In this document: positions 1 to 5,558 of the stretch, piece by piece
How positions within the stretch are numbered: the first letter of the stretch is position 1
Layout: the number at the start of each line of letters is the position of its first letter
Origin: Bacteroidota bacterium
GTDB lineage: Bacteria > Bacteroidota > Bacteroidia > Bacteroidales > FEN-979
Length of the DNA: 5,558 bases
Direction of reading: 5' to 3'
Assembly (NCBI GenBank): GCA_026391755.1
Contig: JAPLDN010000233.1
Coordinates: 1-5,558, forward strand
Made by a program: the position numbers and the translations under genes
The notes under the pieces: model-generated
The model's input: the letters and a program-made list of their open reading frames with translations, nothing else
Database searches by the model: none
Told to the model about the DNA's origin: nothing

Positions 1-1
1 G

Positions 2-523
2 CTGTTACCGGTAATCATTATTACAGGTCTTATCATTAAACTGACGACATCGGGACCTGTGTTTTTCAAGCAGGAAAGGATAGGGCTGAGGGGCAAACCC
101 TTTATCATGTATAAGTTCAGGACCATGATACAGGATGCAGAGAAGAACGGCCCACAGCTTTCTTCCAAGGATGATCCGAGGATAACCCGTGTGGGTAAGG
201 TTTTACGCCAATTCCGCATTGATGAGGTGCCGCAGTTTTACACCGTATTAAAAGGTGAAATGAGCATTGTTGGCCCCCGTCCCGAGCGGCAGTATTACAT
301 TAACCTGGTTACCCAGAGAGCACCGCATTACAAACTTCTGCACAAGGTAAAGCCAGGGATTACTTCCTGGGGGCAGGTAAAATACGGGTACGCAGAGAAC
401 CTTGAACAAATGATCGAACGTCTTAAATTCGACCTGCTTTACATTGAGAATATGTCACTGGCCATGGACTTCAAAATTCTCATTTATACCATCCTTATCA
501 TTATCCAGGGACGCGGTAAATAA
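2..523 (+). CDS. Sugar transferase (polyprenyl-phosphate glycosyl-1-phosphate transferase), C-terminal catalytic part, 5' truncated
   Basis: The reading frame is open from the left edge (base 2) to TAA at 521-523, giving 173 visible residues. The GTG at 59 is an internal Val, because the family-typical sequence (LLPVIIITG, then TSGPVFFKQERIG) runs through it, so the true start lies outside the window. Visible motifs are KFRTM, DDPRITRVGKVLR, the Asp-Glu catalytic dyad in RIDEVPQ (codons from 221), SIVGPRPER and VKPGITSWGQVKYGY. These define the bacterial sugar transferase family (WcaJ/WbaP/PglC-like). Such enzymes move a sugar-1-phosphate from a nucleotide sugar to undecaprenyl phosphate at the inner membrane, the first step of exopolysaccharide, capsule or O-antigen repeat assembly. 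The hydrophobic start of the visible part is the end of the membrane-associated segment. The sugar specificity cannot be read from this fragment. The protein ends at the usual place for the family (IIIQGRGK). Its last 23 codons, including stop, overlap the converging sirtuin gene. Confidence 0.95.
   Translation: MLPVIIITGLIIKLTTSGPVFFKQERIGLRGKPFIMYKFRTMIQDAEKNGPQLSSKDDPRITRVGKVLRQFRIDEVPQFYTVLKGEMSIVGPRPERQYYINLVTQRAPHYKLLHKVKPGITSWGQVKYGYAENLEQMIERLKFDLLYIENMSLAMDFKILIYTILIIIQGRGK
455..523. other. 69-bp convergent (tail-to-tail) coding overlap
   Basis: The last 23 codons of the sugar transferase (including TAA) and the last 23 codons of the sirtuin (including TGA) share these bases. The two frames are in register: each codon on one strand is the exact reverse complement of a codon on the other. 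The sugar transferase stop TAA reads as TTA (Leu244) in the sirtuin, and a sugar transferase Ser codon TCA reads as the sirtuin stop TGA. There is no room for a terminator between the two genes, so each transcript must run into the other unless termination happens inside coding sequence. Confidence 0.9.
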
Positions 524-1252
524 TTCAATTGCTAATTTCTGCATTACTTCCCCGGCTTTACCCCGAATAAAGACATCGGTTATGCTTCCTGTGAAGTTTG
601 ATGGTTCAGTATTGATCTCTATGATCTTGCTGCCTGCCGATTTGGCTATAAATGGGATCTGGTTTGCAGGCATCACCTCGCCTGTAGTGCCGATGATCAG
701 GAACACATCCGCCAGTCCTGCCGCATCATATGAGCAGGTTATGGCTCCCTGCGGAATCCCTTCCCCGAAGAAAACAAAATCGGGTTTCAGTATCCCCCCG
801 CATTCACGGCAGGTGGGAGGAAGGTGGTCAAGGCTCATGCCGTCGGAGGGGTATTTTCTCCGGCATTCCAGGCACACAAGCCTCCTGGAGTTGCCGTGGA
901 ATTCGCAAACCTCAACAGAACCTGCTTCCTGGTGCAGGTTGTCGATATTCTGGGTGATGATTTTTCCAAGGAGGCCTTTCTTTTCCATTGCGGCAAGAGC
1001 AAGGTGGGCCTTATTTGGTTTTGCCTGTCCGAAGAAATCATAAAAGATCTCCTTGATGACCTTCCAGGACTCCAGAGGATTGTTTATGAAGTAAGAAATT
1101 TCAAGAAATCTCGGGTCATATTTGTTCCAGAGCCCTTCATTGCCCCTGAAGGGAGGAATCCCGCTTTCCACGGAAATCCCCGCACCCGTAAACGCCGTGG
1201 TATACCTCGAATTCAGGATGAGGCCCGCGGCTTTCCTTATCTGTTCTTCCAT
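455..1252 (-). CDS. Sir2-family (sirtuin) NAD-dependent protein deacylase, zinc-binding
   Basis: This 265-residue protein removes acyl groups from lysines using NAD+, yielding nicotinamide and O-acyl-ADP-ribose; it should be cytoplasmic. Rossmann-fold NAD motifs are GAGIS (23-27) followed by SGIPPFRG (30-37) and GLW (40-42), then TQNIDNLH (100-107) and catalytic His119 in EFHG. A structural zinc site is formed by Cys127, Cys130, Cys148 and Cys151 (CLEC and CREC). GTT (188-190) stands where GTS is most common. The helix before QAKPN (76-80) lacks the Tyr-x-x-Arg pair of CobB/SIRT5-type desuccinylases, so I infer mainly deacetylase activity. Start: ATG at 1252, 5 bp after the peptidase stop, with no clear ribosome binding site, so coupled translation is likely. 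The sirtuin fold is complete near residue 243; residues 244-265 are encoded antisense to the sugar transferase end. It could be named cobB, npdA or sir2; I leave the symbol open. Confidence 0.95.
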   Translation of the reverse strand: MEEQIRKAAGLILNSRYTTAFTGAGISVESGIPPFRGNEGLWNKYDPRFLEISYFINNPLESWKVIKEIFYDFFGQAKPNKAHLALAAMEKKGLLGKIITQNIDNLHQEAGSVEVCEFHGNSRRLVCLECRRKYPSDGMSLDHLPPTCRECGGILKPDFVFFGEGIPQGAITCSYDAAGLADVFLIIGTTGEVMPANQIPFIAKSAGSKIIEINTEPSNFTGSITDVFIRGKAGEVMQKLAIELFTASLDNDKDGINENFEVHGQ

Positions 1253-1257
1253 AGCGG

Positions 1258-3351
1258 TTATTTTAGCCAGCGATCAAGCCAGTTAAAGAAAGTCCGTTGC
1301 CAGAGAATACCATTCTGGGGTTTAAGCACCCAATGGTTTTCGTTGGGGAAGAAGAGGAACTCAGCAGGGATTCCCCTTAGAAGGGCAGCATCGAATGCCT
1401 GCATTCCCTGTGTATAGGAAATCCTGAAATCCAGACCTCCGTGGATCACAAGAATAGGAGCATCCCAGTTCCGTATGAATTTATGGGGAGAGGTGGCATA
1501 GGAACGCTGGGCGATCTTATTATTTTTATCCCAGAAAGGTCCGCCAAGGTCCCAGTTAACAAACCACATTTCTTCAGTTTCAAGATATTGTGCTTCAAGG
1601 TTGAACATCCCGTCATGGGCAATAAAGGCTTTAAACCTTTTATTATGGTTCCCTGCAAGCCAGTATACCGAGAATCCCCCGTAGCTGGCTCCCACGCATC
1701 CCAGTTTGTCCTTATTGACATACTTCTCCTTGCAGAGCGCATCGATCGCGCTGAGGTAGTCCTTCATGTTCTGCCCGCCGTAATCACCGCTGATCTGTTC
1801 ATTCCACTCTTTTCCGAAGCCTGGCAGTCCACGGCGGTTGGGGGCGACGATGATATACCCGTTAGCGGCCATCATCTGGAAGTTCCAGCGGAACGACCAG
1901 AACTGGCTTACCGTACTTTGTGGGCCGCCTTCACAATACAGCAGGGTGGGGTATACCTTCGTTGAATCAAAATGAGGCGGGTAAATAACCCATGTTTGCA
2001 TCATCTTGTTATCAGTCGTTTTGAGCCATCTCTGGGTTACTTTGCCCAGGGCAAGCTGGTCAAGTATTTCCTTGTTTTCAAAACTCAGCTGGGTGTCTGT
2101 CCCATTGGCCGCGTCCACCGAATAAATTTCAGGGGGTGAAGACATGGATACCCTGGTAGCAATTAATTTATCCCCTGCCGGGATCACACCGGTATAGTTA
2201 TGAATGCCTTCGGTGATCTTACGGATCTTCCCATCGGCAAGCCTTAGTTGGTAAAGTTCGTCGGTGGCGTGAAAATCGCTGATGAAAAAGATCGATTTAC
2301 TGTCGTCGCTCCAGGCCAGGCCTTCGGAACTCTGGTCGAAGTCCTTTGAATAATCAGCTTTTGCTTTTGTGTTGAAATCATAAACGAACAGCCGGTTTTT
2401 ATCCGATTCATAACCATCCCTCTCCATACTCTGCCAGGCCAGTTTTGTCCCGTCGGGTGAATAAACCGGGGCGACATCATACCCCATCATGCCTTCGGTA
2501 AGGTTAGCAGTTGAACCTTTATCAACCTGGTAAAGGTAGATGTCGGAATTAGTGGAAAGGGTATAGGCAACGCCTTTTTTCTTGCGGCAGGTATAAGCGA
2601 TGGTCTTACTATCGGGGCTCCATGTGATCTGCTCCATACCGCCGAAAGGCTGAAGCGGGCATTCATAGGGCTCATCTTTCAGAATATCGGTACCGGTTTT
2701 TATCATCGTCTTTGCAAAATCAGCAACGAAAACATGGCTGTATGACTCCACCCAGGTATCCCAATGCCTGTACATAAAATCATTATAGATCTTTCCAGTA
2801 GCTTTCGGAAGATCCTTGTACAGGTCCTGCAATGGCTTATCGGCGGCGACATCCGCAGTATAAAGAAGTTTTTTCTCATCAGGCGAGAAGCGGTACCCGC
2901 TGATCCCGCCGGGGATATCGGTCATCTGCAGCCTGTCGCTGCCGTCGGTGTTCATTTCCCACAGCTGCATGGAACCGCTTTCGGAGGAAAGGAAGCGGAT
3001 TTTTTTACCGTCGGCCGACCATTCCGCCTGGTTCTCACTAAAAGGTGTATGCGTGATCTGTCGGTTGTTCTTCCCGTCAATATCCATCAGGAAGAGTTCA
3101 CGGTTGCCTTTGTTCTGCTCAAGGTTGTAATAACTGACCCCGTAAAGTATTTGCTTTTTATCGGGTGAAACAGCAGGTTCTGATATTCTTCCGAAAGCCC
3201 ACAGGACTTCAGGAGTCATGAGGTCTCCCTGGACTTTAACAGTATTTTTTGTTATGAGAGGGGCTTTTTCTCCGGCTGCCTCTTTCTCCCTTTTACAGGA
3301 CCATGCAACTATGGTAGCCACAATGAGCAGTAAAATCGTTGTTTTTTTCAT
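1258..3351 (-). CDS. S9-family serine peptidase, DPP5 / acylaminoacyl-peptidase type, predicted lipoprotein
   Basis: The protein has 697 residues. An N-terminal lipoprotein signal (MKKTTILLLIVATIVAWSC) has its lipobox Cys at residue 19, so it should be exported and lipid-anchored in the envelope. Residues about 45-430 form a beta-propeller with PD40-type blade motifs at about 61 (VSPDKK), 111 (WSADGK), 155 (FSPDEK), 244 (WSPDSK), 298 (YSPDGTK) and 347 (WSDDSK). Residues about 440-697 form an alpha/beta-hydrolase domain with the catalytic triad Ser556 (GASYGG), Asp641 (HGGLD) and His673 (ENHW). EGGPQ near 474-478 lies at the oxyanion-hole region. Length and order match S9 dipeptidyl peptidases; the hydrolase part (for example NRRGLPGFGKEWNEQ) closely resembles Bacteroidota DPP5, which releases dipeptides from oligopeptides, often after Ala or hydrophobic residues. 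The exact specificity is inferred. The likely role is peptide nutrition or turnover outside the inner membrane. Start: ATG at 3351, needed for the signal peptide. It lies 20 bp after dgkA and 5 bp before the sirtuin. Confidence 0.94.
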   Translation of the reverse strand: MKKTTILLLIVATIVAWSCKREKEAAGEKAPLITKNTVKVQGDLMTPEVLWAFGRISEPAVSPDKKQILYGVSYYNLEQNKGNRELFLMDIDGKNNRQITHTPFSENQAEWSADGKKIRFLSSESGSMQLWEMNTDGSDRLQMTDIPGGISGYRFSPDEKKLLYTADVAADKPLQDLYKDLPKATGKIYNDFMYRHWDTWVESYSHVFVADFAKTMIKTGTDILKDEPYECPLQPFGGMEQITWSPDSKTIAYTCRKKKGVAYTLSTNSDIYLYQVDKGSTANLTEGMMGYDVAPVYSPDGTKLAWQSMERDGYESDKNRLFVYDFNTKAKADYSKDFDQSSEGLAWSDDSKSIFFISDFHATDELYQLRLADGKIRKITEGIHNYTGVIPAGDKLIATRVSMSSPPEIYSVDAANGTDTQLSFENKEILDQLALGKVTQRWLKTTDNKMMQTWVIYPPHFDSTKVYPTLLYCEGGPQSTVSQFWSFRWNFQMMAANGYIIVAPNRRGLPGFGKEWNEQISGDYGGQNMKDYLSAIDALCKEKYVNKDKLGCVGASYGGFSVYWLAGNHNKRFKAFIAHDGMFNLEAQYLETEEMWFVNWDLGGPFWDKNNKIAQRSYATSPHKFIRNWDAPILVIHGGLDFRISYTQGMQAFDAALLRGIPAEFLFFPNENHWVLKPQNGILWQRTFFNWLDRWLK

Positions 3352-3371
3352 ACCTGTTTAATTAAAATTTT
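3352..3371 (-). other. AT-rich 20-bp spacer between dgkA and the peptidase gene
   Basis: This is the longest non-coding stretch in the window. It holds a short 10-bp palindrome (TTTAATTAAA, 3357-3366) and A-rich sequence upstream of the peptidase ATG, but no purine-rich Shine-Dalgarno at a usable distance. An A-rich leader without Shine-Dalgarno is usual for Bacteroidota. I see no Bacteroidota-type promoter (TTTG ... TAnnTTTG) in it or just upstream, so read-through from dgkA is the simplest reading. Confidence 0.5.
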
Positions 3372-3779
3372 TTATCTGATTACTGATGATGTGCTGAAGA
3401 ATGCAAGAAAGTATTTGGTGAAAATGATAATCCCGGCTGTTGCTGCAATGATTGCTGCCACAAGCACTGAAGCTGCCGAGAGGTCTTTTATCCTGCCCGC
3501 CTTCTCATGGTATTGAGGCGATACGATATCCACAAGGAATTCAATAGCAGTGTTGAGGATCTCAAGACTTAAAACCAGGGCTGAGGCAAGAAGCAAAATA
3601 CACCATTCGGCAGGACTGATGCTGAAGACGATACCGGCTGTAATAACAAGTACGAAGGCAATAAGGTGTAGCCTGAAGTTATGCTGTGTGCTTACTACTA
3701 TTGCAATCCCTTTGAATGCAAAATAGAAGCTGCGCTTTCTCTCCCTGAGGGAGAATCTTTTCCCGGCGGGAACCTGCAT
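3372..3779 (-). CDS. dgkA: DgkA-family membrane lipid kinase (diacylglycerol kinase or undecaprenol kinase)
   Basis: A 135-residue integral membrane protein, typical in length for the family, with a basic amphipathic N-terminus and three predicted membrane helices (about 36-55, 57-76 and 103-123). The family uses ATP to phosphorylate diacylglycerol (Gram-negative DgkA) or undecaprenol (Gram-positive UdpK) at the inner membrane, recycling lipids for phospholipid or cell-wall and polysaccharide synthesis; which substrate applies here cannot be told from sequence. Diagnostic motifs are EILNTAIE (73-80) with catalytic Glu73, Asn76 and metal-ligand Glu80, and GRIKDLSAAS (95-104) with Lys98 and Asp99. 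All align with E. coli DgkA at a constant offset of four residues. At the same offset, the E. coli metal-ligand Glu28 is replaced by Gln32 (TQHNFRLH). The ATG at 3779 lies 1 base after the stop of the upstream kinase, indicating coupled translation. With a sugar transferase next door, undecaprenol as substrate is attractive but unproven. Confidence 0.93.
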   Translation of the reverse strand: MQVPAGKRFSLRERKRSFYFAFKGIAIVVSTQHNFRLHLIAFVLVITAGIVFSISPAEWCILLLASALVLSLEILNTAIEFLVDIVSPQYHEKAGRIKDLSAASVLVAAIIAATAGIIIFTKYFLAFFSTSSVIR

Positions 3780-3783
3780 CTTA
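3777..3783 (-). other. Stop-start junction, hybrid kinase to dgkA (TAA-G-ATG)
   Basis: The kinase stop TAA and the dgkA ATG are separated by a single base. No independent ribosome binding site is visible, so reinitiation by ribosomes finishing the kinase is the likely way dgkA is translated. This ties lipid-kinase production to kinase production. Confidence 0.65.
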
Positions 3784-5558
3784 TCTGTCGGGTTTAATAA
3801 ACCTGATTATTGTTTCAAGGAATTCCTTTGGGTCAATGGGTTTGGAAATATAGCCGTCACAACCTGCCGCTGTGCTCCGCTCTTTTTCACCCTTTAAGGC
3901 ATAAGCCGTTTGGGCGATTATAGGGATAGTTTTATTGAATTTACGGATCTCCCCGGTGGCTTCATAACCGTCCATTACAGGCATTCTCACATCCATAAGC
4001 ACCAGGTCGATATTACCTTTCTCTGCCATTTCGATGGCATCAATGCCATTCTTTGCCCACAAAACGTTTGCGGCAGTACGTCTCAATATTCTTTCAAGCA
4101 GGAAATAGTTGGATTCCTCATCTTCCACGACCAGGACTGTTTTGTTTGCAAGTACACCTGAATATTCAGGCATTTGCTTTGGGGCGGGTTTTGCAACTGA
4201 TTTACTGGCAATTGTAGTGAGGGGCAGTGAAATATAAAATGTTGCACCCTGACCTGTTTCCGATTCAAGCCTTATATCCCCGTTAAGCAGGCTCATCAGG
4301 TTTTTACATATAGTAAGGCCGAGGCCGGTTCCTCCGTATTTCCTGGTACTCGTATCATCGGCCTGTCTAAACCTTTCAAAAATTACCTGTTGCTTATCAA
4401 TGGGTATGCCAATACCTGAATCCCTGACGAAAAATTCTATTACAGGACCCGAATTTTCCTCTGTCTTAAAAGTATATCCGAATTCGACAAAGCCCTGGTC
4501 GGTGAATTTGAACGAATTTTCAATAAGATTGGAAAGGACTTGTCTTAAACGGTTGCCATCGGTAAGTATAGTGAAATCCTTATCAGGTGAAAACGGCTTA
4601 AATCTGAGGTCGACATGAGTCTTCAGGAGTTTCTTCCTGACTTCATTCATGGTGGAGAAGAGTGAAGAAAGCAAAGTGTTCACAGGGCATTCCCTGATCT
4701 CTATTTTAACCTGGCCCGCTTCGATCTTTGCAATGTCGATAATGTCATCCATGATCCTCATCAGGTCGTTGCCCCTTTCCTTGATGATCCTGATAAATTC
4801 CTGTCTTTCTTCATCGGTTGCCGAAGGGTCTGAAAGCAGGGTTGAGAACCCGATAATTGCGTTCATCGGGGTCCTGATCTCATGTGACATATTCGACAGA
4901 AATGCTGATTTCAGGCGGTCCGACTCCTCTGCCTTTTCTTTTGCGGCGACCATGTTCTTTTCAATTCTTTTCCGGTCGGTAATATCCCGGTAAATGCCGT
5001 AAGCACCAACTATTTCGCCTTGCAGACTTATGGGAGTGACAATGATTGATACATCGATGAGCCGGCCGTCTTTATGAGCCCTTCGGGTTTCCATTTCAGA
5101 AACACCTCCGGTTGTCGCCTTGCGGGTTACTGCAAGAGCTTCGTCCATGATCTCCTGGTTGGTGATTTTTTCATCAACATTCGCGCCGATGATTTCTTCG
5201 GGCAGGTAACCGAACAATTTGGTAAATTCAGAGTTAACAGTTAGCACGATACCGTTGTTGTCGATCGTGATGATCGCTTCCATGCTGGCCTCGAAAAGCT
5301 GCTCAAGATAGGCTTTCTGCCGGGCAACATCATCTTCGGCTGCCCTACGGGAGATCATTGTTGAGATCTGCCCGGCCACGATGTTAAGCAGATCGAGTTC
5401 TCTTTCGGTAAACTGCTCAGGGTCGGTGTAACTCTGAACGGCCATAACCCCGAATACTTTTTCATTAACGATCAAGGGGACACCCATCCATACCTTAGCC
5501 GGCGTCCCTACTATTTCAATATCTCCCCTCGCATTCATGGCTGCAAGTTCACTTTCGT
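3781..5558 (-). CDS. GAF-PAS hybrid sensor histidine kinase with C-terminal receiver domain, 5' truncated
   Basis: The frame stays open through the right edge. The ATG at 5538 sits inside a GAF domain (upstream codons ESELAA continue it), so the start lies outside. Numbering from that Met: end of GAF to about 65 (VWMGVPL, VFGVMAVQSYTD); helical linker 61-85; PAS/PAC about 75-190, ending YRDITDRK; coiled-coil linker 187-212; HisKA with phospho-acceptor His219 in MSHEIRTPMN; HATPase with N-box Asn341 (IENSFKFTD), G1 DSGIGI (373-378), F-box IFERFRQAD and G2 GGTGLGL (402-408); receiver 466-583 with acidic pocket Glu472-Asp473, phospho-acceptor Asp516 (LMDVRMP), Thr544 and Lys566 (SKPID). It should autophosphorylate on His219 and pass phosphate to Asp516. 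All catalytic residues are present. The visible part has no membrane segment; GAF and PAS suggest sensing of a small ligand or redox state. There is no DNA-binding output domain, so phosphotransfer to a separate partner, not seen here, is expected. It is followed by dgkA after 1 bp. Confidence 0.95.
   Translation of the reverse strand, partial: ESELAAMNARGDIEIVGTPAKVWMGVPLIVNEKVFGVMAVQSYTDPEQFTERELDLLNIVAGQISTMISRRAAEDDVARQKAYLEQLFEASMEAIITIDNNGIVLTVNSEFTKLFGYLPEEIIGANVDEKITNQEIMDEALAVTRKATTGGVSEMETRRAHKDGRLIDVSIIVTPISLQGEIVGAYGIYRDITDRKRIEKNMVAAKEKAEESDRLKSAFLSNMSHEIRTPMNAIIGFSTLLSDPSATDEERQEFIRIIKERGNDLMRIMDDIIDIAKIEAGQVKIEIRECPVNTLLSSLFSTMNEVRKKLLKTHVDLRFKPFSPDKDFTILTDGNRLRQVLSNLIENSFKFTDQGFVEFGYTFKTEENSGPVIEFFVRDSGIGIPIDKQQVIFERFRQADDTSTRKYGGTGLGLTICKNLMSLLNGDIRLESETGQGATFYISLPLTTIASKSVAKPAPKQMPEYSGVLANKTVLVVEDEESNYFLLERILRRTAANVLWAKNGIDAIEMAEKGNIDLVLMDVRMPVMDGYEATGEIRKFNKTIPIIAQTAYALKGEKERSTAAGCDGYISKPIDPKEFLETIIRFIKPDR

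Noticed and set aside
59..61. GTG as a start codon for a short sugar transferase
   Set aside because: The frame is open to the left edge and the residues before it match the family (membrane segment then TSGPVFF), so this is an internal Val.
455..1252. The sirtuin as part of an antiphage (Sir2-type) defence system
   Set aside because: It is a compact, stand-alone, zinc-binding deacylase of normal length with no Argonaute, HerA or other defence partner nearby; defence SIR2 domains are usually zinc-less and fused or paired.
444..1417. Long open frames on the + strand (444-1043 and 824-1417) opposite the sirtuin gene
   Set aside because: Their translations resemble no family and are rich in Ser, Pro and Arg as expected for antisense reading. 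The - strand sirtuin has every catalytic and zinc motif, so these are shadows.
1441..1965. A 174-codon + strand frame opposite the peptidase hydrolase domain
   Set aside because: It lies antisense to the catalytic region (Ser556) of an intact S9 peptidase and shows no recognisable domain or start signal.
2764..3168. A 134-codon + strand frame opposite the peptidase propeller
   Set aside because: It is fully inside the peptidase gene, with no family resemblance and no start context; an antisense shadow.
3352..3385. Possible promoter or terminator between dgkA and the peptidase gene
   Set aside because: The spacer is only 20 bp, with AT palindromes but no GC-rich stem and no recognisable Bacteroidota promoter motif.
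5536..5538. ATG as the true start of the hybrid kinase
   Set aside because: It falls in the middle of a GAF domain and the frame stays open to the right edge; the gene is cut by the window.

Overview
The window is almost entirely coding. It holds five protein genes, two of them cut by the window edges, and about 26 bases lie between genes. One partial gene on the + strand (left edge) encodes the catalytic C-terminal part of a membrane sugar transferase that starts lipid-linked polysaccharide synthesis. The other four genes are on the - strand and converge on it. In transcription order (right to left) they are: a GAF-PAS hybrid sensor histidine kinase with a C-terminal receiver domain (5' end off the right edge); a small DgkA-type membrane lipid kinase; an S9 serine peptidase of the DPP5 / acylaminoacyl-peptidase type with a lipoprotein signal peptide; and a zinc-binding sirtuin (Sir2 / CobB-like NAD-dependent deacylase).

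The organism is most likely a member of the Bacteroidota, probably an environmental or gut Bacteroidales-like lineage. The peptidase has the sequence style of Bacteroidota DPP5 proteins and carries a lipobox. The gene starts have no convincing Shine-Dalgarno sequence, as is usual in that phylum. A GAF-PAS hybrid kinase and a long-chain-type sugar transferase also fit. This is inference from protein character; there is no rRNA gene or other phylogenetic marker here.

Layout: 2-523 (+) sugar transferase; 455-1252 (-) sirtuin, whose last 22 codons lie antisense to the end of the sugar transferase gene; 1258-3351 (-) S9 peptidase; 3372-3779 (-) lipid kinase; 3781-5558 (-) hybrid kinase. Gaps on the - strand are 1 bp (kinase to dgkA), 20 bp (dgkA to peptidase) and 5 bp (peptidase to sirtuin), so the four genes are very probably one transcript whose promoter lies outside the window. 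No terminator separates the converging transcripts.

The genes do not form an obvious pathway. Three of the minus-strand products act at the envelope or sense the environment (kinase, lipid kinase, exported peptidase), while the sirtuin is cytoplasmic. I found no RNA genes, mobile elements, CRISPR arrays or long repeats. I see no clear new system. The most notable points are the codon-aligned convergent overlap that forms the sirtuin tail, a Glu-to-Gln change at a metal-ligand position of the lipid kinase, and the unusual but tightly packed operon.
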